64,000 nt of DNA. Source: JAILLW01 sp045640525. Lineage in GTDB: Bacteria; Bacillota; Clostridia; Lachnospirales; Lachnospiraceae. Shown here piece after piece: positions 1 to 9,242 of the stretch (its first letter is position 1; every line of letters begins with the position of its first letter). Under the pieces are notes generated by a model that was not told where the DNA came from, did no database searches, and saw nothing but the letters and a program-made list of their open reading frames with translations. Made by a program: the position numbers and the translations under genes. The stretch spans positions 9,790 to 73,789 of the forward strand of contig JAZUFE010000038.1 in assembly GCA_045640525.1 (NCBI GenBank), read 5' to 3'.

Positions 1-1
1 A

Positions 2-3000
2 GATAAGGTTACATCGGGAATTGTCTCAAGCACTTCTTTGCGAATGACATGTCCTGTTACCGAGTTTTCGGGTAAGGAAGTCGAAATTCCCTATTCTTTC
101 AATTCCGTTGGACTTTCCAATCACGATGAAGTCAAAGGTGATTTCAGAATTATTTCAAATCAAGGTGAATACATGATTTCCTTTGTTGTTAAGATAGGGG
201 CGGAGAACATAGACACCTCACTTGGTAACATTAAGAATCTTTTTCATTTCACCAATTTGGCAAGAACCAATTGGAAGGAAGCAGTGGAATTGTTTGCTTC
301 GAATGATTTCGAAATAATTTTCGGGGGAGTGGAGAAGCAGTACATCAGCGTGTACAGAGCATTGCGCGAGGGCCAAGACCCTGAGCAGAATCTCGAAGAA
401 TTTCTTTTACATATCAAGAAAAAACAACCGGCAGAATTTATTATAGATGACCCCAATGTAAGAATAGACAATGTTTTGAGCAATATTGAAAAGACAATTG
501 TTATTAACAGAAACGGTTGGGGATATTCGAATCTTACCATTTCCACACCGGACGATTTCATAGAATTGGGAACGGATTCGATAACAGCAGGTGATTTTGA
601 AACAAACACGGTTCGCGTGCCGTATACAATCAAAGCGGAATGTCTTCACGAAGGACGCAACCTTGGAGTCATTGCTCTGGACAATCCCTATAATCATATC
701 GAGATTACGGTTTGTGCGATAATACATCCGATTAATCGTAAGGTATCCAATATTTCACGAGCTTCAAAGCATCTTATAGTAGATTTGATGCAATACTATG
801 AGGCATTCAGAACACGTAAAATATCAGCCAACACATGGATGAGTGAAACTAATGCCATTGTGGATAAACTGATGGAAGTTGATCCGGATAACCAAGCCTT
901 TACCATGTTTCATGTTCAGCTTTTGATAACGCATGAAAGATATAATGAAGCAGGATGGCTTTTGGAACAAATGGAAAGTGATATTTTGAACGGCAAAAAT
1001 CATGTTCTGTATTGCTATTACTACTATTTGACTTCCCTGATTAACAGAACTTCGGACCATACGGACAATGTCACAAAGATAATAGAGCATGCCTACAAAT
1101 CCGATTCTACGGATTGGAGAATAGCATGGCTTTTGTTATATACAAGTGAGGATTATGCCAAATCTCCGATGGCAAAATGGGATTTGCTTTCCAAGCAATT
1201 TGACTATGGCTCAAGGTCTCCCGTGATTTATGTTGAAGCGTATCAGGTACTGCTCAATAATCCTACGATACTCACGTATCTTGGCGAATTTGAAATTCAA
1301 GTGCTGCGATACATGGCTAAGAAGGAAATATTGACGGTAGATATTGTAGAGCAGTTCATGTATCTTTTGAGCCGAATCAAAAATTACAATAAGAATATGT
1401 TTTCTTTGCTGAGCGCGTGCTACAAGATGGTACCCGGGACAGAAGTTTTACAGGCTATATGTACACTCCTTATTAACCTTGGCAGAACCGACAAGGTTGC
1501 CTTCGAATGGTACAGCAAAGCAATAGATGAGCGAATAAGAGTTACCAAACTCTACGAATACTATATGCTGAGTCTTGATACAACTTTGAATATTGAGATT
1601 CCCAAAATCGTATTGATGTATTTTGCGATAGACAGTTCACTTGAGCCTTCGAGAAATGCATATCTTTATTCATATGTATACAGAAACAGGACGGTATTTC
1701 CGGAACTGTTTGCAAACTATGAGGAGGCTATTGAAAAGTTCGCACTGACCAGAATTTTGTCGGGACAAAATAACAAGTACCTGGCTTATTTATACAGAAA
1801 CATCCTAACCCCCGGTATGATTACTCCGGATGTTGCCAAGGGATTGTCAAAAGCTTTGTTTATTCATTCCGTAAAGATAAAGCGCAAAGACATTAAGGCC
1901 ATCGTCGTAAAATATAATAATCTTAACAATGAATATATTTATCCTGTACAGGGTGATGATGAGTATATTCCGCTGTACGGAAGTAATTATCAGATAGCAC
2001 TGTGTGACAGATGCGGTAACAGATATACATGCGAGGATGATTATGCTGTTGAAAGACTTTCTATACCGGATAAGTATGCTCCGATGATGGAAGGCCTTGT
2101 AGAAGATGATATTCTGTACGATTTGTGGGTGTGCGAGCATGGCAAAGATATACATGCGATTAGCATTGACAATGTTTCCAATATGAAACGTCTTTGCGAA
2201 TCGCCCGTGCTTATTGACTCTTTACGCAAGCAGATATTTTCAATGCTGATGGAATTCTATTACGAAGACGACAGGCTGACAGAACTTGATGAATTCTTGG
2301 AAAACGTCAGTATGGATGATATAAGGCAGCAGGATATCACGGCAGCAATAAACTATATGGTTATTCGCGGTATGCATGAGAAAGCTTACGAGTGGATTTG
2401 CACATGTGGCGGCGATAATATCGATCCCAAGGTGATAATTCGCTTGTGTTCAAGATTGCTTGCGGTTGACCCCAAAAATGAAGACGGGGTGGAAGATACT
2501 ACGATAACCGCACTCATTTTCGGAGCATTTTCGAAAGGCAAGTCCGAGGATGTTCTTATCAATTATCTGATAAGATTCTTTAACGGAACGTCAAAAGAAA
2601 TGCGTGATGTATGGCGCGCGGCAACTGAAAACGGATTGAATGCATCAAATATTGAAGTGAAGATACTTGAACAGGTTCTGTATACCAATGCCTATGTGCC
2701 GGGAATTAAAGATATCTTTGCATCATATGCAACCAAAAACGGTTGCGATAAGCTTGCAATGGCATTTATGTCGCAGATTTGTTTTGACTACTTTGTTCAT
2801 GAGAAGATAACAGATGATGATTACTTCGATATTCTGCAGAAATTTATCGATTCGGGTAAAGATATATCATTTGTGTGCAAATTGGCATATACCAAGTACT
2901 ATGCGGATAAATTCGAAAATGCGGATGACAGGACAGCCCGGATGTGCGTGGTTTTCCTAAAAGAAATCATCGCAAGGGGAATGGTTTTTCCGTATTTTAA

Positions 3001-3430
3001 AGAATATGCCAAATCCGTAACTTATATGCACAGATTTTTGGATAAGGTAATGATTGAATATCGCATTAAGGAAGGTCATAGTGCATCCATTCATTACATG
3101 ATAGAGAAAAATTCGGATGCCGACGGCGAATACATAAAAGAAGATATGCGTGATATGTATCACGGAATCTGTGTTAAGCAGTTCGTACTATTCTTTGGAG
3201 AAAAGCTCCAGTTCTATATCAGCGAAAGCGATGGTCAGACGGAGCAACTTACGGAATCCGGAACACTCGGAAGTAACGACATGGACCAGCATGACGGATT
3301 GACGAAGTATGGAATGATTAACGACATAGCCATATCAAGAACACTCGGAGATTACGGCACGATGGATAAACTACTGCTTGAATATTTCCAAAATGAATAC
3401 TTACTGGATAACCTGTTTACAATGGTTTAA
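2..3430 (+). CDS. Very large alpha-solenoid protein, DUF5717-like (5' partial)
   Basis: The reading frame is open to the left edge, so the true start lies outside the window; 1142 codons are visible. The N-terminal 230 or so residues look like two beta-sandwich (Ig/ASH-like) domains, for example IPYSFNSVGL and later ITAGDFETNTVRVPYTI. The rest is helical with TPR-like spacing. A small Cys cluster (LCDRCGNRYTC) falls near the middle. I see no membrane segment. The stop codon directly abuts the next gene, an Hsp70-like protein, and the size and pairing fit the Lachnospiraceae DUF5717/DUF5716 neighbours. That family name is from memory and untested. No function is known to me; a scaffold working with the ATPase-like neighbour is a guess. 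Confidence 0.75.
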   Translation, partial: DKVTSGIVSSTSLRMTCPVTEFSGKEVEIPYSFNSVGLSNHDEVKGDFRIISNQGEYMISFVVKIGAENIDTSLGNIKNLFHFTNLARTNWKEAVELFASNDFEIIFGGVEKQYISVYRALREGQDPEQNLEEFLLHIKKKQPAEFIIDDPNVRIDNVLSNIEKTIVINRNGWGYSNLTISTPDDFIELGTDSITAGDFETNTVRVPYTIKAECLHEGRNLGVIALDNPYNHIEITVCAIIHPINRKVSNISRASKHLIVDLMQYYEAFRTRKISANTWMSETNAIVDKLMEVDPDNQAFTMFHVQLLITHERYNEAGWLLEQMESDILNGKNHVLYCYYYYLTSLINRTSDHTDNVTKIIEHAYKSDSTDWRIAWLLLYTSEDYAKSPMAKWDLLSKQFDYGSRSPVIYVEAYQVLLNNPTILTYLGEFEIQVLRYMAKKEILTVDIVEQFMYLLSRIKNYNKNMFSLLSACYKMVPGTEVLQAICTLLINLGRTDKVAFEWYSKAIDERIRVTKLYEYYMLSLDTTLNIEIPKIVLMYFAIDSSLEPSRNAYLYSYVYRNRTVFPELFANYEEAIEKFALTRILSGQNNKYLAYLYRNILTPGMITPDVAKGLSKALFIHSVKIKRKDIKAIVVKYNNLNNEYIYPVQGDDEYIPLYGSNYQIALCDRCGNRYTCEDDYAVERLSIPDKYAPMMEGLVEDDILYDLWVCEHGKDIHAISIDNVSNMKRLCESPVLIDSLRKQIFSMLMEFYYEDDRLTELDEFLENVSMDDIRQQDITAAINYMVIRGMHEKAYEWICTCGGDNIDPKVIIRLCSRLLAVDPKNEDGVEDTTITALIFGAFSKGKSEDVLINYLIRFFNGTSKEMRDVWRAATENGLNASNIEVKILEQVLYTNAYVPGIKDIFASYATKNGCDKLAMAFMSQICFDYFVHEKITDDDYFDILQKFIDSGKDISFVCKLAYTKYYADKFENADDRTARMCVVFLKEIIARGMVFPYFKEYAKSVTYMHRFLDKVMIEYRIKEGHSASIHYMIEKNSDADGEYIKEDMRDMYHGICVKQFVLFFGEKLQFYISESDGQTEQLTESGTLGSNDMDQHDGLTKYGMINDIAISRTLGDYGTMDKLLLEYFQNEYLLDNLFTMV

Positions 3431-4744
3431 GTGAAAAAGATGCTGACAGTTAAAGACGGAAACATAAAATCGAGTAACAAAAAAATAGTTATAGGATATG
3501 ATTTGAGCCCAAATTTTGCGCAAATCAGTTTTTTTGACGCTTCTATGGATGAACCCGAAACGGTTTCTCCGATAGCGGGTTCAACCATGTACAATATACC
3601 GCTGGTGCTTGCCAAAAGACCGGGAATAGGACAATGGTTTTATGGCAGGGAGGCTCTAAAATATTCCGAGAATGAAGGAATTCTGGTAGATAATCTATTG
3701 GAAAGAGCACAGCGCGGAGAAGAGATAATGGTAGAGGACGAGGCTTTTGATCCGGTAGCTTTGCTTGCGCTGTTTATCAAAAGGAGCCTTGGCATTCTCA
3801 ATTTGAGAATATCGCCCAAGGATGTTGTGGCGTATATGTTTACCGTGGAAGAACTTGACGTGCGCACGGTTGAAGTGTTGTCGAGAGTGGTCGCTTCGCA
3901 GCAACTTAAGTGTGAAATGGTCACTTATCAAAGCCATGTGGAAAGCTTCTATAACTATATGATTCATCAATCGGAAGACTTGTGGCAGTATCAGGTTATG
4001 ATACTCGAATACGGAGATTTTCTGACGACCAGAAGATTTGAATGTACCAAAAATACCAAGCCGGAGGTTGTTTTCATTACATCAAAGGATTATCGTGATA
4101 TGACACGTGTCCGGTTTTCGGAAGACGATAATGTGAAGCAACAGCAGTTTGCCGAATTGGATGCGAAGTTTGATGATATTTGCCAAGATGTCTTTGAGGG
4201 GACGGATGTTACAACGGTTTATCTTTTGGGAGACGGATTTAAGGAACAGTGGCCTAAAGAGAGTTTAAAAACAATCTGCAGGAACAGGCGTGTTTTTCAA
4301 GGCAACAACTTGTACTGTAAGGGCGCATGTTATGCAATGATGGATAAAATTAATCCCTCGGAAGTATACAAAAGTCATGTGTTTTTGGGCGAAGACAAGG
4401 TCAAGGCTAATGTCGGACTTAAGGCACTTCGAAGGGGCGAGGATTCATATCTTGCTATTTTGGATGCGGGAAGCAACTGGTTTGAAGCCAAAGCTGACTT
4501 TGAAATCATTCTGGATGAGGGAAATGAAATTGGTTTCGTCATTACCTCGCTTACGGGCGGACATGTTAATGAGAAAACAATTGTGCTTGACGGATTGCCT
4601 GAAAGACCGAGGGGAACGACGCGACTTGCAATCCATATCGAGATGAGTTCGGTCAATACGCTCGAACTGGAGATAGAGGATTTGGGATTCGGACAGATTA
4701 TTAAGTCCAGCGGAAGAGCATGGACTCAGACTCTTAATATATAA
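3431..4744 (+). CDS. Hsp70/actin-fold protein, DUF5716-like
   Basis: A 437-residue protein laid out like a short Hsp70. The N-terminus has a phosphate-1-like strand-turn (VIGYDLSPNFAQISFF). A second glycine-containing turn lies mid-protein (MILEYGDF). An adenosine-like element (VYLLGDGF, then GNNLYCKGACYAM) resembles the Hsp70 pattern ending in ARGAA. The last 110 residues resemble a beta substrate-binding domain (LELEIEDLGFGQI). Translation starts at GTG immediately after the upstream TAA; an ATG three codons later (3440) is the alternative. No Shine-Dalgarno is visible, so translational coupling is likely. Nucleotide binding and chaperone activity are inferred from fold-like motifs only. 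Confidence 0.75.
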   Translation: MKKMLTVKDGNIKSSNKKIVIGYDLSPNFAQISFFDASMDEPETVSPIAGSTMYNIPLVLAKRPGIGQWFYGREALKYSENEGILVDNLLERAQRGEEIMVEDEAFDPVALLALFIKRSLGILNLRISPKDVVAYMFTVEELDVRTVEVLSRVVASQQLKCEMVTYQSHVESFYNYMIHQSEDLWQYQVMILEYGDFLTTRRFECTKNTKPEVVFITSKDYRDMTRVRFSEDDNVKQQQFAELDAKFDDICQDVFEGTDVTTVYLLGDGFKEQWPKESLKTICRNRRVFQGNNLYCKGACYAMMDKINPSEVYKSHVFLGEDKVKANVGLKALRRGEDSYLAILDAGSNWFEAKADFEIILDEGNEIGFVITSLTGGHVNEKTIVLDGLPERPRGTTRLAIHIEMSSVNTLELEIEDLGFGQIIKSSGRAWTQTLNI

Positions 4745-4757
4745 GTGGGAAACTAGT

Positions 4758-5591
4758 ATGACAAAGATAAGAATATGTACGGGAGAGTATGCCAACATTC
4801 CATATTATTTGAGCAGTGTCTGTGTCAATGTGTATTGCATGGAAGAACTGTGCTACCTCTTTGCACTTAATCCGTTCATGATTACTCAGGATATGATGAA
4901 TTTGGATTTGGTGAATTGGATTGAAAGGGAATGCAAGCTGCCGGACTTGGCGGGAGAGCTTCGCCTTTTGTTTAACAGAGGCAGTCAGCTGATTGACTTT
5001 ATCAATGCAATAATGAGTTATGTAAACTATTGCAACGAAGAAGAACTTACACTAATTGATGAAACATTAAAGAATAATGCAGGACTGACCGATTATGAAC
5101 GCAAGAAACAACAGGCAGACTACCTGCTGCGAAACAGAAGATATGAGGCAGCCATTGAGGAGTACGAAATATTGCTTGGTATTCTGCCGGATGTGGAGAG
5201 CAAACTAAAACCCCTGGTTTATAACAATATGGGATTTGCTTATGCAAGATTGTTTATGTTTGAAGTCGCTGCCAAATACTATAAGCGTGGATATGATATG
5301 ACACATCTTACGGATATGGCAGTACAATACCTGGCTGCACTGCGAATGCATTTTTCGGAAGACAAGTATTTACGATATATTGCCGAGCATCCTGAGTATC
5401 ATGATGCATCTTTGGCGCTGGAAAGTAAGGTCAATAGCCTTTTGGGTGATTTCGAGGCTTCGCAGGAGTGCATAATGCTCAATGCACTGGACATTTACAA
5501 GGAAGAAGGTAATGTTGCATCGTATTATGATGAAATTGATAAAGTTATTTGCGGCATGAAGGAAGATTATTTAAAACAGGTTATTGATTAA
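4758..5591 (+). CDS. TPR-like protein of the DUF5716/DUF5717 cluster
   Basis: A soluble 277-residue protein with no signal peptide or membrane segment. The first 100 residues contain a conserved-looking segment (MEELCYLFALNPFMI). Residues 110-210 form TPR-like helix pairs, for example YLLRNRRYEAAIEEYEILL and YNNMGFAYARLFMFEVAAKY. The gene begins 13 bases after the Hsp70-like gene, and its TAA overlaps the next ATG by one base, so it belongs to the same operon. A role as adaptor between the ATPase-like protein and the membrane protein is inference. I do not recognise a named family beyond TPR. Confidence 0.72.
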   Translation: MTKIRICTGEYANIPYYLSSVCVNVYCMEELCYLFALNPFMITQDMMNLDLVNWIERECKLPDLAGELRLLFNRGSQLIDFINAIMSYVNYCNEEELTLIDETLKNNAGLTDYERKKQQADYLLRNRRYEAAIEEYEILLGILPDVESKLKPLVYNNMGFAYARLFMFEVAAKYYKRGYDMTHLTDMAVQYLAALRMHFSEDKYLRYIAEHPEYHDASLALESKVNSLLGDFEASQECIMLNALDIYKEEGNVASYYDEIDKVICGMKEDYLKQVID

Positions 5592-6793
5592 TGGGATTGC
5601 TGAAGCGTTTTATTAACTGGAAAAAGTCAATAGAGGATCCTTTGTATGACCTGGAAGATTGGGAACAGGTTGATGCGTGGAATGAAGTTGTATACGACAG
5701 GTCGGAACTGAAGATACAGGACAAGAAAAGCCGTGAAACATATGTGCGCGGATGTCTTGAGCAAATCGCCGAAGCCTCACGAGAGGTTGATGCGCTTGAA
5801 CTTGAGTATGACACCATAACATCTAACCTTAAGGATATGGAAGAAATTGAGGCTCTTCCACCCGAAGAAGTAGAAATTGTGTCGAAATTCGCAAGACAGA
5901 TTCAGGATTTGAAAGTTCAGCAATCGGGATATCTGAAGAGAACCAATCGAATGTCGGACGATAAGTACTATAAGCTTGAAGCTATGGAAAGCGAGCTTTC
6001 GGAAGGCTATAAGAAACTTAAGGAAACGGAAGAGTATCAGGTACTTATTAAGAAGGATCTTAAGAAGCTTGAGAATGAGAAACAGGCATATTATGTAAGA
6101 AAATATGATTTGAGAAATATGATTGAAGACTGCAGAACAATGTCAATCGTATGTTCTGTGGCCGTATTGGTGTGTCTGATAATTCTCCTTGTTTTACAGT
6201 ACGCTTTCAATCTCAAAACCCAAATCGGTTACCTTGCCGCTGTTTTGGCGGGGGCAGTGGGAATAACAATGATATTTATCAGAAATTCGGATTCAAAGAC
6301 GGAGCTTAAATCGGTTGAAAACGGAATATGCAGATTGATTCAACTTCAGAATACGGTAAAGATAAGATATGTGAATAATACCAATCTTTTGGATTATCTG
6401 TATGTCAAGTATCAGGTTGCTTCATCGGAAGAACTCGGTAAGGACTATAATCAGTTTCTTGAAGAACGTGAAGAACGCCAAAAGTACGAGGAAGCCGAAG
6501 AAAAGCTTGGAAGCGTGGAACAGTCTTTCTTACATGAATTAAGAAGATATCAGGTTAAAGACCCGATGATATGGCTTTATCAAACCGAAGCTATTCTTGA
6601 CAGGCGCGAAATGGTGGAAATAAGGCATAAGCTTATTATTCAGCGTCAATCCTTAAGAAGGCAAATTGAATATAATAAGGATGTTGTGGCAGCCAAAGCC
6701 CAGGATGAGATTAAAGATTTGGTGGATAAGTATCCCAAGTATGCAAGGGAGATTCTTGCCATAGTTTCCGAATATGAGAATGATTACAAATAG
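5591..6793 (+). CDS. Coiled-coil protein with two membrane segments
   Basis: A 400-residue protein. Long charged heptad-like helices (about residues 50-180, rich in Glu, Lys and Leu) are followed by two adjacent hydrophobic helices near 180-203 and 210-230. Another charged helical region (about 235-400) follows. This predicts a hairpin membrane anchor with both coiled-coil arms on the same side. The start overlaps the TPR gene stop by one base. It ends the four-gene cluster; the next gene is 77 bases away and unrelated. No family is recognised. It may be the membrane docking point for the soluble neighbours, which is inference. Confidence 0.72.
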   Translation: MGLLKRFINWKKSIEDPLYDLEDWEQVDAWNEVVYDRSELKIQDKKSRETYVRGCLEQIAEASREVDALELEYDTITSNLKDMEEIEALPPEEVEIVSKFARQIQDLKVQQSGYLKRTNRMSDDKYYKLEAMESELSEGYKKLKETEEYQVLIKKDLKKLENEKQAYYVRKYDLRNMIEDCRTMSIVCSVAVLVCLIILLVLQYAFNLKTQIGYLAAVLAGAVGITMIFIRNSDSKTELKSVENGICRLIQLQNTVKIRYVNNTNLLDYLYVKYQVASSEELGKDYNQFLEEREERQKYEEAEEKLGSVEQSFLHELRRYQVKDPMIWLYQTEAILDRREMVEIRHKLIIQRQSLRRQIEYNKDVVAAKAQDEIKDLVDKYPKYAREILAIVSEYENDYK

Positions 6794-6870
6794 GTATGGA
6801 CTATTTGTGAGCACTCTGATAGTATAGTTATGCGCTTTAGCGTGCTATCAAAATGAAGAGGAGAACAGTT

Positions 6871-7785
6871 ATGAAAAAATTATTAGCAATGGTAATTACC
6901 GGTGCTATGGCTATCGGTGTGCTTGCAGGCTGCTCATCTGAGGATGCGGCAAGTGTTGTAAGTAACGCTGATGTCAGCGCAGTGGAAAAGGAACTCGAGG
7001 AAGCAGCTTCAACAATTGAAGCAGCAATCGAAAACGCAGAGTCATCAGCCGAAGAGGCAACAGTGGCCAAGGCTGAAGGCGATACATTCACAGTAGGCTT
7101 CGATGCCGAATTCCCTCCTTACGGATACATGGATGACAACGGTGAATACGTTGGTTTCGATTTGGACCTTGCCGAAGAAGTTTGCGCAAGAAACGGTTGG
7201 GTTCTTGAAAAAAGACCGATTGACTGGGATTCAAAGGACATGGAGTTAAGTTCGGGAACAATCGATTGTATTTGGAGCGGATTTACTATTCAGGGACGTG
7301 AAAACGATTATACTTGGACTGTTCCTTATGTAGATAACAGTCAGGTATTTGTATCTAAGAAGAGCTCTGAAATTGCTACACAGGCTGATCTTACAGGCAA
7401 GGTTGTGGGAGTTCAGAAAGATTCTTCGGCACTTGCAGCATTGGAAGGTGATTCACAGGCACTTGCAGCAACTTTTGCAGATATGATTCAGTACGCAGAT
7501 TATAACACAGCATTCATGGATCTTGAAACAGGTGCAATTGATGCGGTAGCAATGGATATAGGTGTAGCTGCTTATCAGATATCATCACGTGGTGAGGAAT
7601 ATGTGATTATGGATGAGCACCTTTCGGCTGAGCAGTACGGAGTAGGATTTATGAAGGGTAACGATGCTTTGAAAGATCAGGTAGAGAAAACTCTTCTTGA
7701 AATGGCTGCTGACGGAAAGGTAGCTGAAATTGCACAGAAGTACGCTGATTTCGGTATGCCGGATTCTGTTTGTTTGGGAAAATAA
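6871..7785 (+). CDS. Amino-acid ABC transporter substrate-binding lipoprotein (SBP family 3)
   Basis: A periplasmic-binding-type protein of 304 residues. I place the start at 6871 (MKKLLAMV) because AGAGGAG lies 7-8 bases upstream; an in-frame ATG at 6853 sits before that site. The lipobox ends at Cys20 (GVLAGC), so the mature protein should be a lipid-anchored receptor. An acidic, Ala/Glu-rich linker precedes the family-3 core (FDAEFPPYGYMDDNGEYVG, then GFDLDLAEEV). Permease and ATPase genes follow directly, completing an importer. Polar amino acids such as glutamine or cystine are likely substrates by family. The exact ligand cannot be read from sequence. Confidence 0.93.
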   Translation: MKKLLAMVITGAMAIGVLAGCSSEDAASVVSNADVSAVEKELEEAASTIEAAIENAESSAEEATVAKAEGDTFTVGFDAEFPPYGYMDDNGEYVGFDLDLAEEVCARNGWVLEKRPIDWDSKDMELSSGTIDCIWSGFTIQGRENDYTWTVPYVDNSQVFVSKKSSEIATQADLTGKVVGVQKDSSALAALEGDSQALAATFADMIQYADYNTAFMDLETGAIDAVAMDIGVAAYQISSRGEEYVIMDEHLSAEQYGVGFMKGNDALKDQVEKTLLEMAADGKVAEIAQKYADFGMPDSVCLGK

Positions 7786-7798
7786 TCGGAGAAGATAA

Positions 7799-8449
7799 AT
7801 GAGTTTTGCCGTAATGCTACAACAGTTGGGAAATGGAATGATTGTGTCGGTGGAGATATTTTTGCTGACACTGTTATTATCGTTACCCTTGGGACTGTTG
7901 ATAGCATTTGGCAGAATGTCTAAAAATCCGATAATAAGAGGAATATTTAAATTCTATATTTCGGTAATGCGTGGTACACCTTTGATGCTTCAGTTGATTG
8001 TGGTGTATTTCGCTCCTTATTATGTGTTTGGACTGTCACTTGGTAACGGTTACAGGTTTCCGGCCATAATTATTGCGTTTTCAATCAACTATGCCGCATA
8101 TTTTGCGGAAATCTACAGAGGCGGTATTGAGTCTATGCCCAAGGGACAGTATGAGGCAGCAGAAGTCCTTGGTTTTAATAAAGCACAGACATTCTTCAAA
8201 ATTATTCTTCCACAGGTAATTAAACGAATTCTTCCATCGGTGACCAATGAGATTATTACATTGGTTAAGGATACTTCGCTGGCATTTGTTTTGGCACAGG
8301 CCGAAATGTTTACCATTGCCAAACAGATAGCGGCAAAGGAAGCATCAATTATGCCTTTGATGGTTGCCGGAGTGTTCTATTTTATTTTCAATTTCCTGGT
8401 AGCCGTTATTATGGAAAGAGTTGAGAAGAAATTGAACTATTACAAATAA
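7799..8449 (+). CDS. Amino-acid ABC transporter permease (HisM/GlnP type)
   Basis: A 216-residue integral membrane protein with about five transmembrane helices. It carries the conserved cytoplasmic EAA loop (YEAAEVLGFNKAQTFFKIIL) that contacts the ATPase subunit. An N-terminal LLLSLPLGLLIAFGRMSK segment and the MRGTPLMLQL motif are typical of polar amino-acid permeases. GGAGAAG lies about 5 bases before the ATG. It sits 13 bases after the binding protein and 20 before the ATPase. It probably works as a homodimer, because only one permease gene is present. Confidence 0.95.
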   Translation: MSFAVMLQQLGNGMIVSVEIFLLTLLLSLPLGLLIAFGRMSKNPIIRGIFKFYISVMRGTPLMLQLIVVYFAPYYVFGLSLGNGYRFPAIIIAFSINYAAYFAEIYRGGIESMPKGQYEAAEVLGFNKAQTFFKIILPQVIKRILPSVTNEIITLVKDTSLAFVLAQAEMFTIAKQIAAKEASIMPLMVAGVFYFIFNFLVAVIMERVEKKLNYYK

Positions 8450-8469
8450 GAAGTTTTTCGGAGACGAAA

Positions 8470-9228
8470 ATGAGTCGGGTTTTGCTTGAAATCAACAACT
8501 TAAAAAAGACATTTGAAGATGGCGTCAAGGTGCTTGACGGTATTTGCCTTAGCGTTAAAGAAGGTGAGGTAATTTCCGTTATCGGACCTTCGGGATCGGG
8601 CAAATCGACTTTATTACGCTGCGCAACTTTTTTGGAAAAGGCCGACAGCGGTGAAATTAAATATCTTGATTCCGTGGCTTTTGGAGAAAGTGACGGCAAA
8701 TATAAGTATGCGTCCAAGTCGGAACTGAAGAATATCAGAAAGTATTTTGGCTTGGTATTTCAGAATTTTAATCTGTTTCCGCATTATTCGGTTTTGAGAA
8801 ATATAATCGAAGCCCCGATTCACACTGACAAGGTTCCTAAGGCTAAGGCTGTTGAAACTGCGGAGAAGTTACTTGAAAAATTGGGACTTTCACAGAAGAA
8901 GGATTCATATCCTTGTCAATTGTCCGGAGGTCAGCAACAGCGTGTATCAATTGCCAGAGCATTGGCCAAGGAACCCAAAATATTGTTTTTTGACGAACCT
9001 ACTTCTGCACTTGATCCGGAACTTACCGGCGAAGTGCTTAAGGTAATAAAGGAACTTGCCAAAGAACACATGACAATGATAATAGTTACTCACGAAATGC
9101 AGTTTGCACGTGAGGTTTCAGACAGAATGATATTTATGGAACATGGAATTGTACAGCAGGAGGGAACTCCGGACGAAATTTTCAATTCAGACAATTCCAG
9201 AGTTCGTGAATTCATCGGTAAATTTTAG
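8470..9228 (+). CDS. Amino-acid ABC transporter ATP-binding protein (GlnQ type)
   Basis: A 252-residue ABC ATPase with every expected motif: Walker A GPSGSGKSTLLR, Q-loop VFQNFNLFPHYSV, signature LSGGQQQRVSIARAL, Walker B ILFFDEPTSALDPE and switch His in IIVTHEM. An insert of about 20 residues after the first strands (FGESDGKYKYASKSEL) makes it slightly longer than typical GlnQ. It energises the importer made with the two preceding genes. The PurF-like gene starts only 14 bases downstream, suggesting one transcript. Confidence 0.96.
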   Translation: MSRVLLEINNLKKTFEDGVKVLDGICLSVKEGEVISVIGPSGSGKSTLLRCATFLEKADSGEIKYLDSVAFGESDGKYKYASKSELKNIRKYFGLVFQNFNLFPHYSVLRNIIEAPIHTDKVPKAKAVETAEKLLEKLGLSQKKDSYPCQLSGGQQQRVSIARALAKEPKILFFDEPTSALDPELTGEVLKVIKELAKEHMTMIIVTHEMQFAREVSDRMIFMEHGIVQQEGTPDEIFNSDNSRVREFIGKF

Positions 9229-9242
9229 AATAGGAGTTAAAA

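Noticed and set aside
38..3430. TTG at position 38 as the start of the first gene
   Set aside because: The frame stays open to base 2 and codes for plausible residues, and no Shine-Dalgarno precedes the TTG; the gene is cut by the window edge.
6818..6849. GATAG...CTATC hairpin with inner CGCTTTAGCG upstream of the ABC binding-protein gene as an attenuator or riboswitch
   Set aside because: The stem is short and interrupted, has no T-tract, and matches no riboswitch pattern that I recognise.
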